The notes beneath the pieces are model-generated. The model ran no database searches and was not told where the DNA came from. It was given only the letters and a program-made list of their open reading frames with translations. A DNA stretch of 64,000 bases. Origin: a virus. This document shows, in pieces, positions 1 to 7,394 of the stretch. The position numbers and the translations under genes were made by a program. The stretch covers positions 1-64,000 of the IMG/VR virus record IMGVR_UViG_3300036795_000115, one strand, 5' to 3'. How positions within the stretch are numbered: the stretch's first letter is position 1; every line of letters begins with the position of its first letter.

Positions 1-1
1 C

Positions 2-118
2 GGTCACCACCGGTCAACCCACAGCCGTCACGGTGGCTCCGTGGGCACAGGCCACACCATTCTCATCGCCCGTTCAGCCCAGCGGCACGGCGGCAAGCAC
101 CGGGCGGTGCAGGCATGA
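2..118 (+). CDS. C-terminal end of a small unknown protein (partial)
   Basis: This open frame enters from the left edge and stops with TGA at 116-118, overlapping the next ATG (ATGA). Only 38 residues are visible, rich in His, Arg and Gly, with no motif I recognise. The four-base overlap, the usual junction in this gene train, is the main reason to believe it. The start lies outside the window. Confidence 0.45.
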   Translation, partial: GHHRSTHSRHGGSVGTGHTILIARSAQRHGGKHRAVQA

Positions 119-324
119 CCCGACCCCGCCCGACCCCGCGTCCCCGCCCCAAGCCGAAGGCCACCGACCCCAAGCCCGACACAGGGGACAAGCCCGCCAC
201 CGAGGTCACGCACCTGGGTCACCGGATGCGCCGGTCGGTCAACCCGATCGGGTTCGAGGCCGCGACCGCGTGTCAGTCCGGTGTCGGTCTGGTGTCGGCG
301 GCTGAAGGGGATGACGTCGCATGA
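115..324 (+). CDS. Small Pro/Arg-rich hypothetical protein
   Basis: A 69-residue protein starts at the ATG overlapping the previous stop and ends in an ATGA overlap with the next gene. The first third is a basic Pro/Arg/Lys stretch, suggesting a disordered nucleic-acid-contacting tail; the rest has no recognisable fold. Function unknown. Confidence 0.55.
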   Translation: MTRPRPTPRPRPKPKATDPKPDTGDKPATEVTHLGHRMRRSVNPIGFEAATACQSGVGLVSAAEGDDVA

Positions 325-785
325 CCGCCCCGGAACGCAACATCGCCGTGATCAGCACCGTCCACACCTCCGAGCTCGCCATCCGCGACAGCGACCCGCT
401 CTGGACCGAGATCCACCGGGTGTTGGGCTGGACGCGTCTCGGCGGTCGCATCAACTGCTACCTGGCCTGCGGTGGCTCGGTGACGTCCAACGAGATGCCC
501 GTGGCGCTGTCCTCGGACGAGATCACCGGCCCACTTTGCGAGCACTGCTTCGGGCCACTTGGTTCGGGGTGCGGCATGACCGCCGACGAGGCCGCCCGCC
601 GGCTCACCCTGCTCTCCCTCCTCGAGGCCGCCGCCCGGCTGCAGGTTCGGCCCGGTGAGGTCGCCGCGAAGCTCTGCCGCGACTGCTGGTCCACGATCGC
701 CGACCTCGAGCTCGGCTGCGAGTGCACCGAGGTAGCGAACACCCTCGTCCTGTCCGCTGAGCACTGGTTGGCGGGTGCGGCATGA
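321..785 (+). CDS. Hypothetical protein with cysteine pairs
   Basis: A 154-residue protein with several Cys residues (around residues 47-51, 73-76, 83-84, 119-122 and 133-135), including CEHC, CRDC and CEC groups that could bind zinc. It is translationally coupled on both sides. It looks like a soluble zinc-stabilised accessory protein of an early phage region; no specific function can be assigned. Confidence 0.7.
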   Translation: MTAPERNIAVISTVHTSELAIRDSDPLWTEIHRVLGWTRLGGRINCYLACGGSVTSNEMPVALSSDEITGPLCEHCFGPLGSGCGMTADEAARRLTLLSLLEAAARLQVRPGEVAAKLCRDCWSTIADLELGCECTEVANTLVLSAEHWLAGAA

Positions 786-1120
786 CCGCCCGGGCGGAAT
801 TCGCGCAGGCCATCGCGGAGGAGCTGGCCAACGACAGCCGTGACGCCGTCATTCAAACGTTTCTTGAGGGCTGGCTGTCGGCAGTTCCGGCGGAGGTGTT
901 CAAGCCCTCCGGCAAGTGGATGTACTCGGTGAAGCTGGACTACCGACGCCCAGTCGCCGGCTACATCGAACCCGGCATGAACGCCCGGCAGGCACTCCAC
1001 CGAGCCACCAGTAACGGCACGTCCGAGGTCACGTTCAACGTGCTGCCCGAAAGGTGGTTCATGTTCGTGCCGGACCCGCCCGAGGGCTTCCCCGTGATGG
1101 CCATCGGCGGTGCGGCGTGA
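782..1120 (+). CDS. Hypothetical protein
   Basis: A 112-residue protein with an amphipathic alpha-helical N-terminus followed by an aromatic-rich, probably beta-strand C-terminal half. It overlaps its neighbours by ATGA and GTGA. No signal peptide, membrane segment or catalytic motif is visible. Unrecognised. Confidence 0.7.
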   Translation: MTARAEFAQAIAEELANDSRDAVIQTFLEGWLSAVPAEVFKPSGKWMYSVKLDYRRPVAGYIEPGMNARQALHRATSNGTSEVTFNVLPERWFMFVPDPPEGFPVMAIGGAA

Positions 1121-1302
1121 GCGCCTCCTACCGCACCACCCTGATCAAGGCTCAGGACTTCCTGCGGTTCGACACCAGCATTGATGCCGCGATTCAGCGG
1201 GAGCAGATCGCCAACGCGCTCGCGGAGTTGCGCAGCGGTGTCACGTCGCCGGCGGTTGAGGCGACCGTGTTGATGGCTGAGCTGATCGCCGGGGGTGCGT
1301 GA
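1117..1302 (+). CDS. Small helical hypothetical protein
   Basis: A GTG start overlapping the previous TGA gives a 61-residue, Ala-rich, mostly helical protein with no Cys and no membrane segment. It ends in a TGATG overlap with a small membrane protein. Function unknown. Confidence 0.65.
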   Translation: MSASYRTTLIKAQDFLRFDTSIDAAIQREQIANALAELRSGVTSPAVEATVLMAELIAGGA

Positions 1303-1445
1303 TGGTGATCGTGATCGCCACCTATCTGATCTTCGCGCTTCTGCTCGCGGCGGTCGGCGTGATCATCTACCTAGGCGTGGACTCAGTCGTGCGGGGCTAC
1401 CAGCTGTGGGAACAGCGCAACCGGGACCGGGAGGAAAACCGGTGA
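1302..1445 (+). CDS. Single-pass membrane microprotein (47 aa)
   Basis: The ATG shares its A with the preceding TGA. A hydrophobic helix of about 24 residues at the N-terminus is followed by a charged tail with Arg/Glu repeats. It is the first of three one-helix proteins in 700 bases (also 1675 and 1824), which suggests a small membrane-associated set made early. No known family recognised. Confidence 0.65.
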   Translation: MVIVIATYLIFALLLAAVGVIIYLGVDSVVRGYQLWEQRNRDREENR

Positions 1446-1678
1446 TCGAAGACGTGATCGAAGACATCGCCCAGCGTCTTGAACGCATCGCCGCCGAGGT
1501 CCGCCAGTACGGACTCAAGGAATACCCCACGATCAAGTTCAGTGCCGATGCGGTGCAGCCGTTCAGTGGGGTCACCTACGGAACCATGTCTTACAGCATC
1601 AAGTTGTCAATGGACACCGGTCGCCCCGTTCCCCCCGATGGGATTCCGTATTACTTCCCCGAGGAGGCCGGCCGATGA
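1442..1678 (+). CDS. Hypothetical protein (78 aa)
   Basis: The GTG at 1442 overlaps the previous stop. The first 25 residues form a helix with repeated Glu/Asp-Ile patterns; the rest is Pro- and Tyr-rich and probably beta. It sits between two one-helix membrane proteins and may be their soluble partner, which is only an inference from order. Confidence 0.65.
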   Translation: MIEDVIEDIAQRLERIAAEVRQYGLKEYPTIKFSADAVQPFSGVTYGTMSYSIKLSMDTGRPVPPDGIPYYFPEEAGR

Positions 1679-1827
1679 TGTGGCTGTTCATCTTCTTCCT
1701 CTGGGTGTTCGCCGCCGCCCTGTTCTCTCTGGCTATCGGTAAGGCAATCGCTATCGCCGACCGCAAAGCACTGACCCCCCAGACCCTCGAAGCGATGGAG
1801 CTGCAGTTCTCCGGCGGTGCCCGATGA
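1675..1827 (+). CDS. Single-pass membrane microprotein (50 aa)
   Basis: ATG at 1675 (or 1678) overlaps the previous TGA. Residues 3-25 form a Phe/Leu/Ala-rich membrane helix, followed by a soluble tail with no motif. Translationally coupled on both sides. Confidence 0.6.
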   Translation: MMWLFIFFLWVFAAALFSLAIGKAIAIADRKALTPQTLEAMELQFSGGAR

Positions 1828-1979
1828 CCTCGAAGCGGTACTACGCGAAACGAGGGGCGGCAACGGTCGGCGCCACCGTCATCGGACTCATCTGCGCGGT
1901 GCTTTGGGTAGCTGGCGCGATTTTGCTCGGCTCTCGTCTTGGCGAGATCTGGGCGGGCGATAGAAGGGCAACAGCGTGA
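1824..1979 (+). CDS. Single-pass membrane microprotein (51 aa)
   Basis: A basic N-terminus (Lys-Arg-Tyr-Tyr-Ala-Lys-Arg) is followed by a membrane helix of about 24 residues and a short charged tail, which suggests N-terminus inside. It joins its neighbours by ATGA and GTGA overlaps. Function unknown. Confidence 0.6.
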   Translation: MTSKRYYAKRGAATVGATVIGLICAVLWVAGAILLGSRLGEIWAGDRRATA

Positions 1980-2170
1980 GGACCCGTGAAGAGCTGCAGG
2001 AAGAGAACAACGCGCTCCGGGCTGCCCTGCGGAGTGTGGAGAAGTGGACCGGTGTCCGCGAGGTGGCCATGCGTATCCGCGAGGAAGCGATCCGGTCGCC
2101 GTTGCCCGAGTGGCGCAACGGGATGTTGCAGGCGGCGGCAATGCTCGAGGGGGACAACACCGATGACTGA
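1976..2170 (+). CDS. Small coiled-coil protein (64 aa)
   Basis: The N-terminal 30 residues are a heptad-like leucine and glutamate pattern typical of a short coiled coil, so the protein probably self-associates. GTG start overlaps the previous stop; the stop overlaps the next gene by 8 bases. No enzymatic motif. Confidence 0.6.
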   Translation: MRTREELQEENNALRAALRSVEKWTGVREVAMRIREEAIRSPLPEWRNGMLQAAAMLEGDNTDD

Positions 2171-2387
2171 CGTCCCTACCGCTTACGCACGTGCGCTGAC
2201 CGGGATGATCGACCGAACCGTCGAGTGCTTCGAGCTCCTCGACGAGATCAGAGCACTCGAAGCGCAACTCACCGAGTGCCACGCGAGGACCACCCTCGGC
2301 GGGGTGCCACCGGGGTACCGGCCGTGGGGCAACGTGAAGTTGCCGCCGCCTCCGAGTGCCGAGAGCGGGCGCTTCGATGGCAGCTGA
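2163..2387 (+). CDS. Small hypothetical protein (74 aa)
   Basis: Residues 5-40 look like a helical hairpin; the last 35 residues are Pro/Gly-rich. The ATG lies inside the end of the preceding gene. No recognised family. Confidence 0.6.
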   Translation: MTDVPTAYARALTGMIDRTVECFELLDEIRALEAQLTECHARTTLGGVPPGYRPWGNVKLPPPPSAESGRFDGS

Positions 2388-2499
2388 CCGCGACGCGCTC
2401 AACCGGCTCCTCGACTACATCGACCATCTCGATTCGGTCGGCGCCCTGACCAGCGCCGTGTCGGAGAAGCTCCGAAATCTGATCAGGGAGGCACTGTGA
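2377..2499 (+). CDS. Helical microprotein (40 aa)
   Basis: A 40-residue Leu/Asp/Arg-rich helical peptide whose ATG sits within the preceding gene and whose TGA overlaps the GTG of the homing endonuclease. Short but in phase with the overlap style of the operon. Unknown role. Confidence 0.5.
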   Translation: MAADRDALNRLLDYIDHLDSVGALTSAVSEKLRNLIREAL

Positions 2500-3161
2500 C
2501 ACCCGTCGAAAAATGGCTTCCCGTCGTTGGATGGGAGGACCACTACCAGGTTAGCAACTTCGGCAGGGTCCAAAGCGTGCCCCGAACGATCACAGACTCC
2601 AACGGACATCAGAGAAGACTGCAAGGACGGCTTCTTAGGTTCGGCTATCACCTTCAGGGATACGTCCATGTCAGCCTTTGCCGAGACGGAAGGTGCAAGA
2701 CCCTCCTGGTCCATCAGCTGGTGCTTACCACATTCGTCGGCGCCGCACCCGAGGGTACGGAAACCTGCCACAACGACGGGGATCCCAGCAACAACTGTCT
2801 AGACAATTTGCGCTATGACACCGGATCTGCCAATCAGCATGACAGGATACGACACGGTCATAACGCACTGACTAACGCGTATCACTGCAATCGTCGCCAC
2901 CGGTTCATTCCAGAGAATCTCCAGGCGCGGAAAAACCCTAATCACCGATCGTGCTTGGCGTGCAGCCGAGCCCGGGCAGCTATGAAACAAGGCAGATTCG
3001 CCGGAGACGATATCCAAGCTGTTTCCGACTGGTATTTCCTTGAGATCATGCGAGCAGTCGGGATTAAACGACTCAAGTTCGAGTGTGAGAATCGAACGGA
3101 AATGGCGACGGACCTCATCATGCGCTACCTGGATCCATCACCTGAGGAGACGTGGAAATGA
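2496..3161 (+). CDS. NUMOD4/HNH homing endonuclease
   Basis: A 221-residue free-standing homing endonuclease. Residues 5-30 match the NUMOD4 motif (EKWLPVVGWEDHYQVSNFGR), a DNA-contacting module. Residues 70-105 carry an HNH-type core with VHQLV, the CHNDGDP stretch and NCLDNLRY, the usual His/Asn metal and catalytic layout. The C-terminal third has CNRRH and CLAC pairs that may form a second zinc site. Its base composition is visibly less GC-rich than its neighbours, a common sign of recent arrival. Such genes nick phage genomes that lack them and so spread by repair; they usually serve no phage pathway. Confidence 0.88.
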   Translation: MTPVEKWLPVVGWEDHYQVSNFGRVQSVPRTITDSNGHQRRLQGRLLRFGYHLQGYVHVSLCRDGRCKTLLVHQLVLTTFVGAAPEGTETCHNDGDPSNNCLDNLRYDTGSANQHDRIRHGHNALTNAYHCNRRHRFIPENLQARKNPNHRSCLACSRARAAMKQGRFAGDDIQAVSDWYFLEIMRAVGIKRLKFECENRTEMATDLIMRYLDPSPEETWK

Positions 3162-3808
3162 GCCGCCACCGTCTCAACCGCGACAGCCGAGGCCAGTTCG
3201 CCCTGGCCATCACCGTCAACGCCGCCGTGTTCGGCGGACTCGGCGTCCTCGGTATGGCGCTCACCCCGCTACCCACCACGCTGACCCGCGATTTGACGTC
3301 GCCGCCGGCCGCGCACGCACCGGTACCGACCCGGCCCTTGGATGTGCTGCCAGGGATGGGCGCCGGGCTTGAGCTGGTGCGGTGGCCCCGGGGGTTGGAC
3401 AAGGTCGCGGTCAAGACCCCGATACATGAATCCGTGTTCGTGATGCATGAACGCAAGGGTGGTGCGCGCTCCGAAGGGGGGAGTGCGGACCGCTCTGACA
3501 AGGGAGACGGATATGTCGGACGGCACCGAGCCGAGGTTCGCCACCTACAAGCGCACCACGATCACTTCGAGCGGGGAAGTCACCGAGGACACGATCACGG
3601 TGCGGGTTCCGCCGGTGGAATGGGCGACGGTCACCATCGGGAACGGTCCGGACGACACCACGTGGACGGATCTGGTGATTTTCACGGACACCCCTCCGAC
3701 TCCGGCGGAAACCAGCACCACCGCCACGACGGAAACGTAGGCGAACACCACCAGGGCTCGCACAGCCAGGGCGGACACCACGCCGAGCACGGGGGCGATC
3801 ACCGATGA
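3158..3808 (+). CDS. Hypothetical protein with a His-rich C-terminal half
   Basis: ATG at 3158 overlaps the endonuclease stop. The first 115 residues have normal phage codon use and include a hydrophobic stretch (residues 14-32) that may anchor the protein. From about 3500 to 3804 the same frame becomes very rich in His, Gly and Asp because it lies over a better-coding frame (3513-3740). The stop at 3806-3808 overlaps the next ATG, so ribosomes may still read through. The tail could be real and metal-binding, or an artefact of a frameshift near 3490. Confidence 0.45.
   Translation: MSRHRLNRDSRGQFALAITVNAAVFGGLGVLGMALTPLPTTLTRDLTSPPAAHAPVPTRPLDVLPGMGAGLELVRWPRGLDKVAVKTPIHESVFVMHERKGGARSEGGSADRSDKGDGYVGRHRAEVRHLQAHHDHFERGSHRGHDHGAGSAGGMGDGHHRERSGRHHVDGSGDFHGHPSDSGGNQHHRHDGNVGEHHQGSHSQGGHHAEHGGDHR
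3513..3740 (+). CDS. Small protein nested in another frame (76 aa)
   Basis: ATG at 3513 has a good ribosome site (AGGGAG, about 9 bases upstream) and the frame shows the strong GC third-position bias of true genes here. The protein is Thr-rich and predicted beta, with a WATVTIGNGPDDTTW segment. It lies wholly inside 3158-3808 in another frame. I think this is the better-supported gene of the two over this stretch. Confidence 0.6.
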   Translation: MSDGTEPRFATYKRTTITSSGEVTEDTITVRVPPVEWATVTIGNGPDDTTWTDLVIFTDTPPTPAETSTTATTET

Positions 3809-4107
3809 TGGGGCCCAGTCAGACCGAGGTCAGCGAGTGGCTGATTGAGCGGTTCGGGCCAGAGCGCGACCTGCTCGCTCAGTTCAAGAAGCTGGAAGAA
3901 GAGGCGCTCGAACTCGGCGACGCGGTCAGCGGCGTGCTCGGCCACGAGGGCTGTGTGCCAGTCGGGGGCTGGACGCAGAACCTGCGCGACGAGACCGCCG
4001 ACGTGGTGATCGTGTGCATGGCTATCGCGGTCACAGAGGGGTTCTCGCTGTCAGAAGCAGTGGCATCGAAGTGGTCACGTCGAAAGCGGGGTGCCATCGA
4101 TGGCTGA
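3805..4107 (+). CDS. MazG-like nucleotide pyrophosphohydrolase
   Basis: A 100-residue all-helical protein with the EExxE pattern at KLEEEALELGDAV (about residues 29-41) and a second acidic group at DETADVV (about residues 63-69). This spacing is that of the MazG/dUTPase-like metal site, which hydrolyses NTPs or dNTPs to the monophosphate and pyrophosphate. Single-domain versions are common in phages, where they clean the nucleotide pool or lower (p)ppGpp. Translation is coupled to the gene before by ATGA; a second in-frame ATG at 3808 is equally possible. Confidence 0.75.
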   Translation: MMGPSQTEVSEWLIERFGPERDLLAQFKKLEEEALELGDAVSGVLGHEGCVPVGGWTQNLRDETADVVIVCMAIAVTEGFSLSEAVASKWSRRKRGAIDG

Positions 4108-4267
4108 GCTGCGCTTACTCGACTGCGACACGTGCGGTGAACCGATCCCCGTCAAGGTCATCCTCGGCGAGTGGGACGGCAACACCATCCCGATCAGCGT
4201 GATGCGCGCCGACTACCTGGCCGCCCAACTCGAACACGACCTTGCACAGGAGACCTGCCATGAGTGA
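4100..4267 (+). CDS. Small protein with one CxxC (55 aa)
   Basis: Starts inside the end of the MazG-like gene and overlaps the next start by 8 bases. An N-terminal CDTC pair and a C-terminal Cys-His may form a zinc knuckle. No further assignment. Confidence 0.55.
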   Translation: MAELRLLDCDTCGEPIPVKVILGEWDGNTIPISVMRADYLAAQLEHDLAQETCHE

Positions 4268-4433
4268 CGAGAAAGTAATGACCAAGCACGGGATCGGCGT
4301 CATCTGTGGCCGTTACCGGAACTACTACGGCGACGGCGTGATCGTCGAGATCAAGGGTGCGAACTACTACTTGGCTGAAGAGGCTGTTCGGGTCTACCTG
4401 CCCAGCGCGAGGGAGTTGAGGGACGCCGCATGA
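4260..4433 (+). CDS. Small beta-rich hypothetical protein (57 aa)
   Basis: ATG at 4260, preceded by AGGAGA about 8 bases upstream. Repeated Gly-Tyr and alternating Val/Ile suggest a small SH3-like barrel (GVICGRYRNYYGDGVIVEI). Coupled to the next gene by ATGA. Function not recognised. Confidence 0.6.
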   Translation: MSDEKVMTKHGIGVICGRYRNYYGDGVIVEIKGANYYLAEEAVRVYLPSARELRDAA

Positions 4434-4648
4434 CCGCCCCCAACGCCTTCGACCCCGCCACCATCAAACTCCGCGCCGACCTCAACGAGGCCCGCACGGT
4501 GGTCGGGTTCTTCCGGCCCACGATCCGGCCGCTGCTGCTGTCCGAGCTGACCTGGCGGATGGCCGGGTGGAACGGGCAACGGTCGCTGCTCGAGGCGCTG
4601 GTGGCCGACATTCTGGCCGACGGGTTCGTGCTGAAGGCGGCGACGTGA
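4430..4648 (+). CDS. Hypothetical protein (72 aa)
   Basis: Helical protein with a central PTIRPLLLSEL segment; no Cys, no membrane helix. GTGA coupling to the next gene. Unrecognised. Confidence 0.6.
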   Translation: MTAPNAFDPATIKLRADLNEARTVVGFFRPTIRPLLLSELTWRMAGWNGQRSLLEALVADILADGFVLKAAT

Positions 4649-4791
4649 ACGCCACCTGGCCCACGTGCCCCATCTGCGGCGTGGACATGTGGCAGGTATG
4701 GACAGGGTCGCCGCTGCGGCTGGCTCAGGGCTGCTCACAGTGCACCCCCCGCGAGGACGTCCTCGCCCTGTTCGAGGAGGACCCGACGTGA
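4645..4791 (+). CDS. Zinc-knuckle microprotein (48 aa)
   Basis: GTG start overlapping the previous stop. Two cysteine pairs, CPIC near residue 8 and CSQC near residue 31, in a rubredoxin-like spacing. One of a run of three tiny CxxC proteins (also 4788 and 5146) on either side of a LuxR-type HTH gene. Role unknown; such knuckles commonly mediate protein or nucleic acid contacts. Confidence 0.6.
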   Translation: MNATWPTCPICGVDMWQVWTGSPLRLAQGCSQCTPREDVLALFEEDPT

Positions 4792-4943
4792 AAGCTGATG
4801 AGTGCCCACGCTGCGGCAAACGCCTGCAGATCGTGCTCGAGGCGCACCTCTGCGTAGATCGAATTCACTGCCAGTTCAGCGACCTCGACCACCGGCACCT
4901 GAACATCCTCCGCGACGCATTCGAACTTGTGGAGGCCGCGTGA
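4788..4943 (+). CDS. Zinc-knuckle microprotein (51 aa)
   Basis: Starts with GTG in a GTGA overlap. ECPRCGKR near the N-terminus plus later Cys/His residues (LCVDRIHC) make a plausible four-ligand zinc site. Unknown role. Confidence 0.6.
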   Translation: MKADECPRCGKRLQIVLEAHLCVDRIHCQFSDLDHRHLNILRDAFELVEAA

Positions 4944-5149
4944 ACAACACCGACCCCACCATCAGCCAACGCCACGTCCAAATCCTCGCCCTCGTCGCCG
5001 AAGGCATGACCAACGCCCAAATCGGCGCCGAACTACACCTATCGCGGCACACCGTCAACACGCACCTCAAAGACTTCTACCGCCGCTTCGGGGCCAACGA
5101 CCGAGCCCACGCCGTGCTACTGGCCATGCGGGCGGGGGTGCTGCGGTGA
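4940..5149 (+). CDS. LuxR-type helix-turn-helix DNA-binding protein (69 aa)
   Basis: The whole protein is a LuxR/NarL C-terminal effector domain: an ISQRHVQILALVAEG helix, then MTNAQIGAELHLSRHTVNTHL as the turn and recognition helix. There is no receiver or ligand domain, so activity is probably set by its amount. It is a candidate regulator of the early operon or of host genes. GTG start coupled to the previous stop. Confidence 0.8.
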   Translation: MNNTDPTISQRHVQILALVAEGMTNAQIGAELHLSRHTVNTHLKDFYRRFGANDRAHAVLLAMRAGVLR

Positions 5150-5343
5150 AGTGCGACGAATGCGGCGGAGCGCTCACCGACCGCAGCGAACTCGTGTACC
5201 TGCCCGACCTCGGCTACTTCCACCCGGACTGTCTGCAGCGGTGCCCGTGCGGCATCGACTGGCCCGCATCAGCCCTGAAACACGCATTCGGCGACGTCCT
5301 ACTGCTGTGCGCCGGCTGCGCCGAAGCCGCAGGTGCCGCATGA
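5146..5343 (+). CDS. Zinc-ribbon-like protein (65 aa)
   Basis: CDEC, HPDC, CPC and CAGC groups are spread over 65 residues, enough ligands for two zinc sites, reminiscent of small LIM-like or treble-clef folds. Overlaps both neighbours by four bases. Unknown target. Confidence 0.65.
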   Translation: MKCDECGGALTDRSELVYLPDLGYFHPDCLQRCPCGIDWPASALKHAFGDVLLLCAGCAEAAGAA

Positions 5344-5600
5344 ACCTCACCTGGCAAAACCCGCCCGTGACCCAAGCCTCGCAAGCCGTCGTCTACCTCG
5401 ACGAATCCCTCGCATTGAAAACGCAACCCGCCCGGTGGGCGCTCCTGGTCTCGAAGAAAACACCACGCGCGGCCTGGTCAACCGCCTACGCCATCAACGT
5501 CGGCCAGCTCAAAGCGTTCCAACCCGCCGGGCACTTTCAGGCCGCAGCCCGAGGCAAAGACGTGTACGCCCGCTACCTCGGCGAAGGGCAACTCCCATGA
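5340..5600 (+). CDS. Hypothetical protein upstream of the exonuclease (86 aa)
   Basis: Mixed alpha/beta, with Lys/Arg and aromatic residues; no Cys, no membrane segment. It directly precedes the RecB-like exonuclease by ATGA overlap, so it may be an accessory factor of recombination, which is inferred from position only. Confidence 0.6.
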   Translation: MNLTWQNPPVTQASQAVVYLDESLALKTQPARWALLVSKKTPRAAWSTAYAINVGQLKAFQPAGHFQAAARGKDVYARYLGEGQLP

Positions 5601-6631
5601 CCACCACCGACGCCTTCGACACCCCCATCCCACGCGACCGGTGGGGGAGACCCCTGGTCACACCCCCCAACGGCGGGAAACCTGTCGCCTACACCCGGTG
5701 CACCACCTTCGTCGGCTGCCTCGAAGACACCTACAACCTGTCGCTGTGGCAGCAACGCATGGTCGCATTAGGTCTCGCCGACCGCCCCGACCTCATGCTG
5801 TCCGTCGCCGCGCACCGCGACGACAAAAAGAAACTCAACGAGCTCGTCGACCAAGCCCGCGAAGCAGCCGCCGCCACAGCAGCAGCAACCACCGGGACCG
5901 CGCTGCACACCCTCACCGAACGAGTCGACCGAAACGAAACCCTGGGTGTCATCCCCGTCGCCTACCAAGCCGACCTCGACGCCTACCGCGACGCCACTTC
6001 ACCGTTCACCGTTGAAACCATCGAACAATTCCGGGTCCAAGACGACCTGAAAATCGGTGGCACCACCGACCGCATCTTCGAATACCTCGGCACCCGCTAC
6101 ATCGGCGACGTCAAAACCGGGTCCATCGAATGGGGCATCGGGAAAATCGCCATGCAGCTCGCCACCTACGCCAACTCCGTCCCCTACGACTGGGGCACCC
6201 GCCAACGCACCCCCGACCCCTGGCCCATCGACCTCGACCGGGCCATCATCGTCCACCTCCCCGCCGGTCAAGGTGTGTGCAACCTTGTTTGGGTTGACAT
6301 CAAAGCCGGGTGGGAAGCCGTCACCACCCTCGCCCAACCAGTCAGAGCGTGGCGGTCACGGAAAAACCTGTCCGAACCATTCATACCCACCCCCCGGGCG
6401 GCGTTGACGGTCGTGCCGGAACCAGCCGCGCACAAAGCCAGCCCGAAACTCGTGGTCGTCGGGGCACCCCCGAAAACCGAGGATTTCCTGGTCGCCGTGG
6501 ACAACTCAACCAGCCTCGACGACCTCACCGACATTTGGCGTCGCGCAACAGCGGCCAACGAGTGGACTGACGAACTCCTCCAAGCCTGCACCATGCGCAA
6601 AGCCAAAATTTTGATGGGCCCACTGCTGTGA
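5597..6631 (+). CDS. Cas4/RecB-like PD-(D/E)XK exonuclease
   Basis: A 344-residue nuclease. The core reads GGTTDRI (about residues 154-160, first Asp of the PD-(D/E)XK fold) and then YIGDVKTGS (about residues 168-176, the D-x-K catalytic strand), followed by a QLATYAN helix typical of the RecB/Cas4 QxxxY motif. Family members resect DNA 5'-3' and act in phage recombination or replication. There is no Cys cluster for an iron-sulfur site, which separates it from true Cas4. The neighbours (zinc protein, a possible ssDNA-handling protein, prim-pol) fit a recombination-replication block. ATG at 5597 is chosen for its ATGA overlap. Confidence 0.82.
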   Translation: MTTTDAFDTPIPRDRWGRPLVTPPNGGKPVAYTRCTTFVGCLEDTYNLSLWQQRMVALGLADRPDLMLSVAAHRDDKKKLNELVDQAREAAAATAAATTGTALHTLTERVDRNETLGVIPVAYQADLDAYRDATSPFTVETIEQFRVQDDLKIGGTTDRIFEYLGTRYIGDVKTGSIEWGIGKIAMQLATYANSVPYDWGTRQRTPDPWPIDLDRAIIVHLPAGQGVCNLVWVDIKAGWEAVTTLAQPVRAWRSRKNLSEPFIPTPRAALTVVPEPAAHKASPKLVVVGAPPKTEDFLVAVDNSTSLDDLTDIWRRATAANEWTDELLQACTMRKAKILMGPLL

Positions 6632-6915
6632 TCGAACAATCCACAGCAGCCAAGGCCGACACCTGCCCCCACTGCGGAACCCCGACCATCAAGTTCCGCA
6701 TCAAAGTCGGATTCATCGTCCACCTCGAAGACCACGACATCCCCATCAACGTGGACCTCAACCACCCGAACGTACGGCACCGGGTGTGGAACTACCTAGG
6801 ACCCCGGTTGGGCTGGGCACCCCAGTACTCGCCGGTCAGATCGTGGCAACCCTTGCGCCTCCAACACGAATGCGCAAGCCACGGGGAGCACCCACAAGAA
6901 GGAGTACAAGCATGA
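6628..6915 (+). CDS. Zinc-finger hypothetical protein (95 aa)
   Basis: GTG start in a GTGA overlap. CPHCG near residue 13 is the only clear pair; later Cys and His residues could complete a site. Located between exonuclease and the next recombination-block gene. Unrecognised. Confidence 0.6.
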   Translation: MIEQSTAAKADTCPHCGTPTIKFRIKVGFIVHLEDHDIPINVDLNHPNVRHRVWNYLGPRLGWAPQYSPVRSWQPLRLQHECASHGEHPQEGVQA

Positions 6916-7298
6916 GCACCGACATGTTCGACGGCCCATCCAGCGCCACCGGGGTTGTCTGGGCAGACCTCAAAGACCGGCTGCTACTCATCAAGCCGTC
7001 CGAGGTCGCCAAGGAAATCCAAACCACCTTCGGGCCCACCGACGCCATCCGGGCAGACGTCATCATCCTCGACGGCCCCGGCGCACCCGAAGTACACGCC
7101 GACACCCTCATCTTCCCCAGGGTCCTGCAATCCCAGGTCCGCTCCAACGTGGGCACCGGGCGCATGAACCTGGGCAGGTTGGGTCAAGGCAACAAGAAGC
7201 CTGGGCAGTCGGCGCCGTGGATGTTGGGTGACCCCACCGACGCCGACAAGGCAATCGCCAGGGCCTACATCAACGGGAACGCCCAGCCGCCGTTCTAA
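6912..7298 (+). CDS. Conserved-looking actinophage protein, possible ssDNA-handling factor (128 aa)
   Basis: The protein shows a beta-rich middle (ADVIILDGPG, HADTLIFPRVLQSQV) and a Gly/Lys-rich C-terminal third with ARAYINGNAQPP at the end. Its place between a RecB-like exonuclease and the primase, and the basic Gly-rich loop, suggest a single-strand DNA binding or annealing role. I do not recognise a named domain, so this is inference from context. Confidence 0.6.
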   Translation: MSTDMFDGPSSATGVVWADLKDRLLLIKPSEVAKEIQTTFGPTDAIRADVIILDGPGAPEVHADTLIFPRVLQSQVRSNVGTGRMNLGRLGQGNKKPGQSAPWMLGDPTDADKAIARAYINGNAQPPF

Positions 7299-7309
7299 AC
7301 GGCAACCTC

Positions 7310-7355
7310 GGTCACCGCCGGCCGTCCTTACCTATAGGACGGCCGGCGGGTGACC
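7310..7355 (+). terminator. Strong hairpin after the exonuclease block
   Basis: An inverted repeat of about 19 base pairs (one bulge) surrounds a 7-base loop (TACCTAT). The stem contains GCCGGCCGTCCT and its complement. There is no T-run, so it may be an attenuator, RNA processing site or factor-dependent stop. It lies between the stop at 7298 and the primase ATG at 7395. Confidence 0.6.
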
Positions 7356-7394
7356 CCGCCAACCTTCACAGCTCCCCGCTACCGGAGGCCCGTC

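Noticed and set aside
5597-6631. True Cas4 of a CRISPR system
   Set aside because: No iron-sulfur cysteines, no other cas genes; a phage RecB-like exonuclease is enough.
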